Below, one piece after another: positions 1 to 5,079 of a stretch of DNA of 5,167 nucleotides. How positions within the stretch are numbered: position 1 is the stretch's first letter; every line of letters starts with the position of its first letter. This stretch comes from Methanoregula sp. (GTDB lineage Archaea; Halobacteriota; Methanomicrobia; Methanomicrobiales; Methanospirillaceae): NCBI GenBank assembly GCA_003154335.1, contig PMDE01000151.1, positions 1 to 5,167 on the forward strand, read 5' to 3'. The notes beneath the pieces were generated by a model. It did not search any database. It was not told the DNA's origin and was given only the letters and a program-made list of their open reading frames with translations. The position numbers and the translations under genes are program-made.

Positions 1-142
1 AGTTTTTTTCCATATCTCCGGAGAATGAAAACAGAGTTCCGGGTTGGTTCTTCGGAGAACGCAAATAGGCTTATTTCGGGTCAAAGTACCACTTTGGCTC
101 GTTGTATTCTCTGAAGTCAGAGAGGATACCGGGAAAATACAA
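1..142 (-). pseudogene. Possible broken or partial coding fragment, unrecognised
   Basis: On the minus strand an AAGGAG-type site (rc of 152-157) sits 7 bases ahead of a TTG codon at 142-140. From it run 23 codons beginning (M)YFPGILSDFREYN and ending KWYFDPK, then a TAA at 73-71. The same frame then continues open to the window edge, including AYLRSPKNQPGTLFSFSGD. Both halves have balanced, protein-like composition, so this may be a gene cut by a nonsense change, a tiny gene of 23 residues, or chance. The frame is also open upstream of the TTG back to a TGA at 217-215, without an ATG. I recognise no family. The same bases contain several inverted repeats that could instead mean a structured RNA on the opposite strand. 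Confidence 0.22.
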
Positions 143-168
143 CCCGTTACTCCTTTTTAGTAATTTTT
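47..168 (+). other. Cluster of stem-loops ending in a T-tailed hairpin; possible structured RNA
   Basis: Read on the plus strand this stretch holds four perfect inverted repeats in a row. GTTCT/AGAAC pairs at 47-60 around a TCGG loop. CAAAGT/ACTTTG pairs at 82-96 around a three-base loop. GTTGTATT at 101-108 pairs with AATACAAC at 136-143. Stacked directly inside that stem is CTCTG/CAGAG at 109-122. A further hairpin with a T5 tail follows at 147-168. The nested arrangement with a terminator-like end is what a small structured RNA would look like. No promoter is clear at the left edge, and no known RNA family was recognised. Each stem alone could be chance in a stretch this long. Confidence 0.22.
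147..168 (+). terminator. Weak hairpin plus T5, terminator-like on the plus strand
   Basis: TTACT at 147-151 and AGTAA at 159-163 form a five-pair AT-rich stem around a seven-base loop, followed at once by TTTTT at 164-168. In archaea the T run matters more than the stem. It could end a plus-strand RNA from the stem-loop cluster just before it. Confidence 0.28.
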
Positions 169-237
169 CAAAAGTACATACAATAAAATTGGTTTGAATC
201 TCCGGGATTCGAAATCAGGTGAGGTGTTCAGGTACGA

Positions 238-277
238 GCAGACTTCCGGGTACTATGATGCCCGGGCGGGTGTCTGC
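238..277. repeat. Two-part stem-loop (inverted repeat)
   Basis: GCAGAC at 238-243 pairs perfectly with GTCTGC at 272-277. Inside it CCGGGTA at 246-252 pairs with TGCCCGG at 259-265 (one G-T pair) around a six-base loop. An alternative outer pairing uses GAGCAG at 236-241 with CTGCTC at 280-285. This is the most stable-looking hairpin in the left gene-free region. Its role is unknown; no T run follows it on either strand close enough to call a terminator. Confidence 0.5.
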
Positions 278-309
278 ACCTGCTCCTTATGAATCGGGAT
301 CTCAGTTTC

Positions 310-328
310 TGTCGGGTCTACCCGGACA
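310..328. repeat. Short GC-rich hairpin
   Basis: TGTC-GGG at 310-316 pairs with CCC-GGACA at 321-328, giving seven pairs with one bulged G and a TCTA loop. On the minus strand the nearby T7 run lies ahead of the hairpin rather than after it, so it does not read as an intrinsic terminator. Function unknown. Confidence 0.4.
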
Positions 329-627
329 ATTCCAAAAAAATAAGAGTATAGTCCCAACCCAGCAACTAAAAATATTGTTTTTGTTAAATGATCTTAATCA
401 CTCGTACGCTCCCGGGAACTTCGCCTTCGGCTTGTCCCCGCCGCTGTGGCATCCCCAAATTGCGATAGAACGGACACAATAAAAAATTCTCTATTCACTT
501 TAATTTGCAGCAGTGATTCACTTTTTTGAGATTTATTCTGGTCATTCAATTATCCAATATTTCCGTCGGGATTTTTGAAAAAGTTGGTGATTGAAATAAT
601 ACTATATACAAAAATAATTATCGCCTG

Positions 628-810
628 TCAGGGATTTCTGAACTTTTTAAAAAACCCTTTGACGACAACGACCATCCCGACGATGAGGAAAACCGCCCCC
701 AGCAACCCGGTAATAAGCATGGGTAATGCGAAATACAGGCCTGCACCGATTACCATTATTATAATACCCTCGATAACCGTCACGACCTCTATAGTGTTTA
801 CTTCCGTCAT
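628..810 (-). CDS. Small two-helix membrane protein, unknown function
   Basis: This gene encodes 60 residues that I do not recognise as a named family. The protein has two hydrophobic helices, roughly residues 12-33 (EVVTVIEGIIIMVIGAGLYF region) and 35-51 (ITGLLGAVFLIVGMVVVV region), joined by a very short Leu-Pro-Met turn, so it should form a membrane hairpin. The C-terminus is basic and aromatic (KGFFKKFRNP), which suggests it faces the cytoplasm; the N-terminus has two Glu. The start is well supported by a perfect GGAGGT four bases upstream, the strongest ribosome binding site in the window. Its frame opposes an 84-codon plus-strand frame at 575-829 that has no such signal. A TTATTTTT run (rc of 610-617) lies about ten bases after the stop and may end the transcript. 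It is probably transcribed on its own. Coding is likely; function is not inferable. Confidence 0.8.
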   Translation of the reverse strand: MTEVNTIEVVTVIEGIIIMVIGAGLYFALPMLITGLLGAVFLIVGMVVVVKGFFKKFRNP

Positions 811-814
811 ACGT

Positions 815-820
815 ACCTCC
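815..820 (-). promoter_or_regulatory. Strong ribosome binding site GGAGGT
   Basis: The reverse complement reads GGAGGT, full-length complementary to the conserved end of 16S rRNA, four bases ahead of the ATG at 810. It decides the start of the 60-residue membrane protein. The permease and NapH-like genes in this window have no such site. Confidence 0.75.
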
Positions 821-876
821 CTGTATTGATTTTGTTCCGGAATACTTTCCGCTCAATGCCGCAAACGGTTCATCTG

Positions 877-919
877 AAGATACCAGAACACCATGTATGA
901 AATGACCGCCGGGTATCTT
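877..919 (-). promoter_or_regulatory. 8-bp inverted repeat overlapping a TATA-like element
   Basis: AAGATACC at 877-884 and GGTATCTT at 912-919 are exact reverse complements 27 bases apart. On the minus strand the upstream arm overlaps TATTAAGAT (rc of 915-923), the same nine bases found in the likely permease promoter at the other end of the window. If this is the promoter of the 60-residue gene, transcription would start near 894 with a leader of about 84 bases. The arms would then flank the start site, as an operator or a leader hairpin might. This is inferred from position only. Confidence 0.25.
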
Positions 920-980
920 AATACACCGGATCAGATTTTTTTAGTTCCCGCGTTATTCCCCTACCTGACTATTCTGTTTC

Positions 981-1089
981 CACATGCAGGTTTCCCTGGT
1001 GGTGAGTTCTGCTTCCTTTTTTCCGGAATGTCTTTACCGGGTACCGATAGGCCGGGGGCCCCTCATGAACCGGGTGCCATCTGCATGTG
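981..1089. repeat. 9-bp inverted repeat, arms 91 bases apart
   Basis: CACATGCAG at 981-989 is the exact reverse complement of CTGCATGTG at 1081-1089. The interior is GC-rich from about 1036 to 1078. No coding or target-site duplication was seen around the arms, so there is no evidence that this is a mobile element. It could be chance. Confidence 0.3.
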
Positions 1090-1145
1090 ACAGGTATCGC
1101 CCGGCGGTTTCAGAAGGTGTTCTATAAAAACCTGATCAATCCGGC

Positions 1146-1901
1146 TTATTTTTCAGTCCACCCGTACCAGACAGCCCCCTTTGGACAGGAATCGGCGCAG
1201 CTGCCGCAGAGAATGCAGTCCGCATTCTCCATCTTTTCCTGCTGCACCATTTCATGGACGTCAAGGCCCATCGGGCATTCCTTCGAGCACCGGTTGCAGT
1301 CGATACAGCGTGTTTTGTCTGCATCGAGGTGCAGAGAAGGCCAGCCTCCGAGGTTCCGGATCTTCCTGCCTGCGACCATAAGCCCGGCGACCGGACACAG
1401 CAGGTGGCAGAACCCCCTCCTGCCGGCGAGGTAAGCGACACTGAAGATTACGATGAATATGACGATCACTACAACGAGGACGGTCAGGGACGTGATCGAA
1501 AGACCGTTCTGCGTATTATAGAAGAGATCGACCGAGCGGATTCCCCCGGCGCTGATAAAAAGATACGCGAGCAGGGCCAGCCATAGGAACGTGACGCCGT
1601 ACTTGATGTAGTTCCGCCAGCCCGCCTCTACCGTGTGCTTCATAACCGGCGAACAGATCTCCTGCCATGCACCCATCGGGCAGAGCCAGCCGCACCAGAG
1701 CCGCGAGACGGCCAGTGAGAGGATAAACAACAGGATAAAGAGTATCATGCTGCCGGTGGCAATGCCTTCTGCTGCTCCCATCAGGATAATGACAGGGGAG
1801 ATGTAGACGAGCGTTACCGGCAGGAGGACAAAAGAAAGAATGAGGAGCCACTTCCTTATCTTCTGGCGGGAGAATCGCTGGCTGGTTGCTATTTCTGACA
1901 T
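1146..1901 (-). CDS. NapH/YccM-like membrane polyferredoxin, 4Fe-4S
   Basis: This 251-residue protein is a membrane iron-sulfur protein of the NapH-like group, which passes electrons between the membrane and soluble or periplasmic redox partners. Four membrane segments are visible near residues 16-38, 50-68, 99-118 and 137-159. Each membrane pair is followed by a CxxxCP motif typical of the group: CGWLCP (Cys70, Cys74) and CHLLCP (Cys165, Cys169). The C-terminal part is a two-cluster ferredoxin domain with Cys199, 202, 205, 209 and Cys229, 232, 235, 239, each ending in CP, so all eight cluster ligands are present. Length is close to NapH proteins. The ATG at 1901 is the only sensible start because the next Met (41) lies after the first helix; no ribosome binding site or clear TATA box precedes it. 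It lies 117 bases after pepC, and no NapG, NapC or oxidoreductase partner is next to it. The family is clear; electron donor and acceptor are unknown. Confidence 0.88.
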   Translation of the reverse strand: MSEIATSQRFSRQKIRKWLLILSFVLLPVTLVYISPVIILMGAAEGIATGSMILFILLFILSLAVSRLWCGWLCPMGAWQEICSPVMKHTVEAGWRNYIKYGVTFLWLALLAYLFISAGGIRSVDLFYNTQNGLSITSLTVLVVVIVIFIVIFSVAYLAGRRGFCHLLCPVAGLMVAGRKIRNLGGWPSLHLDADKTRCIDCNRCSKECPMGLDVHEMVQQEKMENADCILCGSCADSCPKGAVWYGWTEK

Positions 1902-2018
1902 GCTACAGAATCTGAATGATTGCGACAGTGTTCAGGTTTTTCCTTTTGTCCGCACCCCTTTTTGATTCAGGAATTTTTTTGAAGTGACAGGTTGCGCCAT
2001 ATCCCTGCGGAAGGGGGG

Positions 2019-3356
2019 TTATCCTGCCAGAGACCCGAATGGATCCCACGGTGGAAGGACAACAGGCCGGGTGGTAAGAACAGCGAGGAGCTCTTCAGAA
2101 AGGTATTTTTTACTGACAATTATCTCGAACACGTACTGGTCGAACCACTCATCCATCATGTACATATACCCTTTTTCCCCGATATCCGTCCCCCAGCTGT
2201 TTTCCACCCGCCATTTTCCAGGTTTGCCGTGTTCATCAAGATCCACACCGGTCAGCAGCATAGCGTGGGTCATCTCGCTGTCCCGGTATTCCAGTCTTCC
2301 GGCCTTGTCCAGCGTAAAATCTGTCCCGTAGACGGTTTTATAATCATAGATATTGAGGTCCATGGCGCCCTTCTCCGTCTGCAGCATCCGGCCGACGTCA
2401 CAGCCAAACCAGACCGCATGGTTGTCCAGTATCATTTCAACAGCAGCTTTCTTCAGGGTCTCTGCATCAACATTCAGGTACGTTACCGGATGCCCGTCTA
2501 TAACGTTCCCAAGATACTGCACCGTGTAGATCCTGTTGTAGGGCTTGTCCTTCATAGGGGCATTTATCAGGCTGCCCATATCATTCAGGTCAAGTCCCAC
2601 ATACTTCCGGTAGAATTCGCAGGGTGTCAGATCCCCATCCCGGTGGAAGACTTTGTCTTTGTCCCGCCACTCCCATGAAAAGAGGACCGGAGGTTTTCCC
2701 AGATGAATGGCAAGCATCCGGTAGAACTCCTCAAGAAATGTGTACTTGAATGCACGCAATTCATCTGGTGATGAACCACGGGTATGCCGGTCCCTGAGCT
2801 CCTTTGCATATTCCCGGAGCTTCGAGACGAGCAGCGTATTCATTGCATCTGAATTGCTGCTGCTGGAGGTCTCGGGCATCTGCGATTTTGGCACAACGCC
2901 GTATTTTTCCACAAGATTTACGAACATGTTCCATTGTCCGCCGTCAGAGAGTGGATCCGACAACAGCGCCTGGACCAGACGGCTGTCCAGGGGTTCAGAA
3001 CTTGTCCCGATGATGTTTTCCAGGAAATAATTCGCTTTCTCCAGTTTATCCCAGAACATCTGGTAGACTTCGGAGAGTTCGAACGTCTTGAGGTTCAGGT
3101 TTTTCATCGCTTCGAAGCAAAGCAGACTCAGGCCGGAAAATAACCAGCACCTTCCTGAATTTTCCTGGTTGGCAGCCTCCGGTGAATCTATAACATTGCT
3201 GAACGTGAAGTTTATCCGGTCAACTTCTTTCCGGCTTAACGCAACATCGGCAATGCCGTTCTGGGTCACCGCATTCAGGGCAAGAAGATTCCTGGAATCA
3301 CTATCGAACGATGCTTTGAACCGCTCAATATCTGTATCCGTGACATTTTTCTTCAT
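2019..3356 (-). CDS. pepC: Aminopeptidase C / bleomycin hydrolase, peptidase family C1B
   Basis: This gene encodes a 445-residue cytoplasmic cysteine aminopeptidase of the bleomycin hydrolase group, which removes residues from the N-terminus of peptides and in its relatives forms a hexameric ring. The papain-type active site is complete: Gln64 and Cys70 in NQENSGRCWLFSG, His364 in EMTHAMLLTGV, and Asn386 in WRVENSWG. Other family stretches are present, namely FWDKLEKANYFLENI (101-115), DGGQWNMF (138-145) followed by KYGVVPK (151-157), and the C-terminal tail PPWDPFGSLAG. In solved relatives this tail enters the active cleft and limits the enzyme to aminopeptidase action. Length and the spacing of catalytic residues match bacterial PepC. 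The ATG at 3356 is chosen because AAGGA lies six bases upstream. A longer TTG-started frame from 3512 adds 52 residues with no family support and runs through a T8 tract. It follows the APC permease by 160 bases, which suggests a role in peptide use. The gene looks intact. Confidence 0.95.
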   Translation of the reverse strand: MKKNVTDTDIERFKASFDSDSRNLLALNAVTQNGIADVALSRKEVDRINFTFSNVIDSPEAANQENSGRCWLFSGLSLLCFEAMKNLNLKTFELSEVYQMFWDKLEKANYFLENIIGTSSEPLDSRLVQALLSDPLSDGGQWNMFVNLVEKYGVVPKSQMPETSSSSNSDAMNTLLVSKLREYAKELRDRHTRGSSPDELRAFKYTFLEEFYRMLAIHLGKPPVLFSWEWRDKDKVFHRDGDLTPCEFYRKYVGLDLNDMGSLINAPMKDKPYNRIYTVQYLGNVIDGHPVTYLNVDAETLKKAAVEMILDNHAVWFGCDVGRMLQTEKGAMDLNIYDYKTVYGTDFTLDKAGRLEYRDSEMTHAMLLTGVDLDEHGKPGKWRVENSWGTDIGEKGYMYMMDEWFDQYVFEIIVSKKYLSEELLAVLTTRPVVLPPWDPFGSLAG

Positions 3357-3362
3357 GTTGTT

Positions 3363-3367
3363 TCCTT
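3363..3367 (-). promoter_or_regulatory. Ribosome binding site of pepC
   Basis: The reverse complement reads AAGGA, six bases ahead of the ATG at 3356. It decides the start, ruling in favour of 445 residues over the longer frame that begins at a TTG at 3512. Confidence 0.6.
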
Positions 3368-3501
3368 GTTGAACCATCTGTTTTCTTCTCGATCTGGTTT
3401 CTCCCGGGACATATCGGTTGCGTTCCGGGGCGGGGACTGGGATATGAATTCCATTTCCAACAGATACCGGATCATCGGACTGAAGGATTTTACCCGTGGT
3501 G

Positions 3502-3509
3502 AAAAAAAA
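3502..3509 (-). terminator. Oligo-T terminator after the permease gene
   Basis: On the minus strand a run of eight T begins seven bases after the permease stop codon (TGA at 3519-3517). There is no strong stem in front of it, but archaeal RNA polymerase can stop at T runs alone. If active, it would separate or partly uncouple the permease from pepC, which lies a further 145 bases downstream. No convincing TATA box was found in the gap 3357-3501, so partial read-through into pepC is also possible. Confidence 0.4.
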
Positions 3510-3516
3510 CAATCTT

Positions 3517-4944
3517 TCAGGTATTGGTATCCTGTCCCGGGAAAATCCTCCGCTTTATCCGCACGTACGAGTGGTAAACAAGGAGCATAAAATTTCCTAA
3601 AAACCGCTCCCTGTTTGCCATTGTCCTCACAAAAATGGCCTCTTCCGAGAGGAACAGTCCTTTTAAGTGATAGATATCCTGTTTCGGGGAGAAGAACACG
3701 TATATCAGCACACCTGCGAGGATAATAACGGTGCCGACTATTTTATCAAAAAAGGACGTCGAGTAGAGGAGATAAAGGCAGATCATGACGCCGATCCAGG
3801 GGAGTATTTTCTGGCCGGGTAACTGCTTTTCAGTGTCGCGGGTCAGGACAACCAGGGCAAGAGAGGTCAGGAGGAAGGAAAATGCCAGGTTGAATACGGC
3901 AAAGGAGATCAGGCCCGTGATGGGGGAGTAGATGGAAAGGAGGAACGCGAGAATACCCTGCACTATCAGGCCGACGTAAGGAGTCCCGTACTTTTTGTGG
4001 AGCGTGGAAAACAAACGGGGAAACAGCCCGTCGATGGACATGGCATACGATAACCTCCCCGTGCCGAGCATTCCTGATTCGTCAGACCCGGAGACAGAAA
4101 ACAGGGCCCCGACCGTCATAATGAGTGCCCCTGCCGACCCGAGAAGTACTCCCCCGACGAGGATGAGGGGGGTCTGGGATTTTGTGAGGTCCGACCAGTT
4201 CACCGCCCCGTAGACGATAAAATTTGTCGAGATATAGAAGAGCGCCACAATTGCCATCCCGATAATAATTGCCTTTGGGATTGTCTTTTTCGGGTCTTTT
4301 ACCTCGGCCGCTGGAAGGGTCCCGAGTTCAAACCCCGCATAGGCCCAGAAGATGAGCACAAGAGCAGTCCCCGTTGCCGATACCCCGAGAGGGACAAAGG
4401 GGTGATAATTATCAAAAAAACCTGACGGCTGTGTTATCAGAAAGACAGTTCCTGCCCCGATAAGGAGTAACAAGGGGGCCAGTTTGATTATGGTGAGACC
4501 GTCATTGACCCTGCCTGCTATTTTTACCCCGAAAATATTGATTGACGTCAGGCCGAAGAGAAAGATACCCTTGACCAGAACTTCCTCTAAAGGGGTCAGA
4601 GGTGCCAGATACTCGAGGTAGCGCACAAACGCGATAGCAAATACCGGCAGGGAGATCAATTCGGCGATCCACATGCTCCAGCCGGTAAGGAATCCAAAGA
4701 AATCATCGAACGCCTCCGATACATAGGCAAACGGCCCCCCGACTTTCGGGATATAATAACTGCAGTACGCAAAGACCAGGGCTATGACCGTGGCAAATAC
4801 GCCGGCAATAACCCATACTGCCAGGGAAAAGGGCCCGAGCATCCCCGCAGTTATTGCAGAAGCGATATAGATGTCAGCCCCGATGACCGATCCGACAACA
4901 ATATTGGTCAGGTCGAATAGGGAGAGTTCTTTTTTGAAATCCAT
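3517..4944 (-). CDS. APC-superfamily amino acid permease
   Basis: This 475-residue integral membrane protein is an amino acid-polyamine-organocation transporter, expected to move an amino acid or amine across the cytoplasmic membrane by ion coupling or exchange. About twelve hydrophobic segments can be traced. The broken first helix carries the Gly-rich binding loop GSVIGADIY (18-26). The middle of the protein shows the family signature WAYAGFE (200-206) followed by AAEVKDPKKTIPKAI (212-226), and a later loop has GRLSYAMSIDGLFPRLF (296-312) then KKYGTPYVG. A soluble tail of about 55 residues after the last helix (from about 421) is slightly long and basic (RIKRRIF). Substrate cannot be read from the sequence. 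The ATG at 4944 is forced by a TAG two codons upstream in frame. It has no ribosome binding site, but a TATA-like box about 30 bases upstream implies a nearly leaderless mRNA. It is the first gene of the minus-strand series, followed by pepC. Confidence 0.92.
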   Translation of the reverse strand: MDFKKELSLFDLTNIVVGSVIGADIYIASAITAGMLGPFSLAVWVIAGVFATVIALVFAYCSYYIPKVGGPFAYVSEAFDDFFGFLTGWSMWIAELISLPVFAIAFVRYLEYLAPLTPLEEVLVKGIFLFGLTSINIFGVKIAGRVNDGLTIIKLAPLLLLIGAGTVFLITQPSGFFDNYHPFVPLGVSATGTALVLIFWAYAGFELGTLPAAEVKDPKKTIPKAIIIGMAIVALFYISTNFIVYGAVNWSDLTKSQTPLILVGGVLLGSAGALIMTVGALFSVSGSDESGMLGTGRLSYAMSIDGLFPRLFSTLHKKYGTPYVGLIVQGILAFLLSIYSPITGLISFAVFNLAFSFLLTSLALVVLTRDTEKQLPGQKILPWIGVMICLYLLYSTSFFDKIVGTVIILAGVLIYVFFSPKQDIYHLKGLFLSEEAIFVRTMANRERFLGNFMLLVYHSYVRIKRRIFPGQDTNT

Positions 4945-4973
4945 GAGCTATGAGGTAAGGATAATCATTCATC

Positions 4974-4981
4974 TTAATATA
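4974..4981 (-). promoter_or_regulatory. TATA-like box of the permease gene
   Basis: The minus strand reads TATATTAA (within AGCTATATTAAGATG). An archaeal start site about 26 bases downstream would fall near 4951, leaving a leader of only about seven bases before the ATG at 4944. This agrees with the lack of a ribosome binding site. The core TATTAAGAT recurs upstream of the small membrane protein gene (rc of 915-923). Confidence 0.5.
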
Positions 4982-5050
4982 GCTGACGAAATCCGGTGCC
5001 ATTTCAGTGACTGCACACGGTCTGAACCACGAACAGTAAGGGTTTGGGGA

Positions 5051-5058
5051 TTTATAAT
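5051..5058 (+). promoter_or_regulatory. TATA-like box for a divergent plus-strand gene
   Basis: TTTATAAT lies with its centre about 26 bases before the ATG at 5080. That is the spacing expected if transcription starts at or next to the A of the start codon. It faces away from the permease promoter about 75 bases to the left, making a divergent promoter pair. Confidence 0.45.
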
Positions 5059-5079
5059 CCGGGAATTTGTGGTCTGATT

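Larger units (their letters stand above)
143..627. other. Gene-free stretch with hairpins; no confident coding
   Basis: Nothing here passes as a clear gene. It is a patchwork of GC-rich pieces (about 200-330 and 405-455) and AT-rich pieces (about 330-400 and 480-620). The 87-codon plus-strand frame at 219-482 is rich in Pro, Gly and Ser, has no recognisable domain, and runs through two hairpins, so I do not call it. On the minus strand a 22-codon frame runs from ATG at 452-450 to TAA at 386-384, beginning MPQRRGQAEGEV. In that frame the codons upstream stay open to a TGA at 497-495. It may be a remnant, but no family was recognised. An AT-rich stretch with CTATATA at 601-607 lies just beyond the 3' end of the small membrane protein gene. 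Confidence 0.5.
811..1145. other. Gene-free stretch of about 335 bases
   Basis: The 65-codon plus-strand frame at 893-1090 has no ribosome binding site, no domain and a GC-rich Pro/Gly end, so I do not call it. What can be seen is two perfect inverted repeats (877-919 and 981-1089), two copies of ACCGGGTRCC at 1036-1045 and 1069-1078, and a TATA-like TATTAAGAT on the minus strand near 915-923 that could serve the small membrane protein gene with a long leader. A T5 run on the minus strand (rc of 1126-1130) lies 15 bases past the NapH-like stop codon and may terminate that gene. Confidence 0.5.

Noticed and set aside
191..215. A tRNA T-arm resemblance around GGTTTGAATC and its complement TTTCGAATCCC
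   Set aside because: No acceptor, D-arm or anticodon stems could be paired at tRNA distances on either strand.
219..482. An 87-codon plus-strand frame
   Set aside because: No recognisable domain, Pro/Gly/Ser-rich composition, and it runs through two hairpins and abrupt composition changes. GGTGAGGT overlaps its ATG rather than preceding it at a normal distance.
575..829. An 84-codon plus-strand frame opposite the small membrane protein
   Set aside because: It is the antisense shadow of the 60-residue gene, rich in Thr and Ile as an artefact of reading hydrophobic codons backwards, and it lacks a ribosome binding site.
893..1090. A 65-codon plus-strand frame in the gap
   Set aside because: No ribosome binding site or TATA box at the right distance, no family resemblance, and two inverted repeats lie within or across it.
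1123..1130. TATAAAAA on the plus strand as a promoter
   Set aside because: A start 26 bases downstream would read antisense into the NapH-like gene, where there is no credible plus-strand gene. The same bases read as T5 past the NapH-like stop on the other strand.
1992..2678. A 228-codon plus-strand frame
   Set aside because: It lies antisense to pepC, which has a complete set of catalytic motifs; the frame shows no domain of its own.
3357..3512. A 52-residue N-terminal extension of PepC from a TTG at 3512
   Set aside because: It starts five bases after the permease stop and crosses a T8 tract. It lacks family-like sequence, while the ATG at 3356 has an AAGGA site and gives the usual family length.
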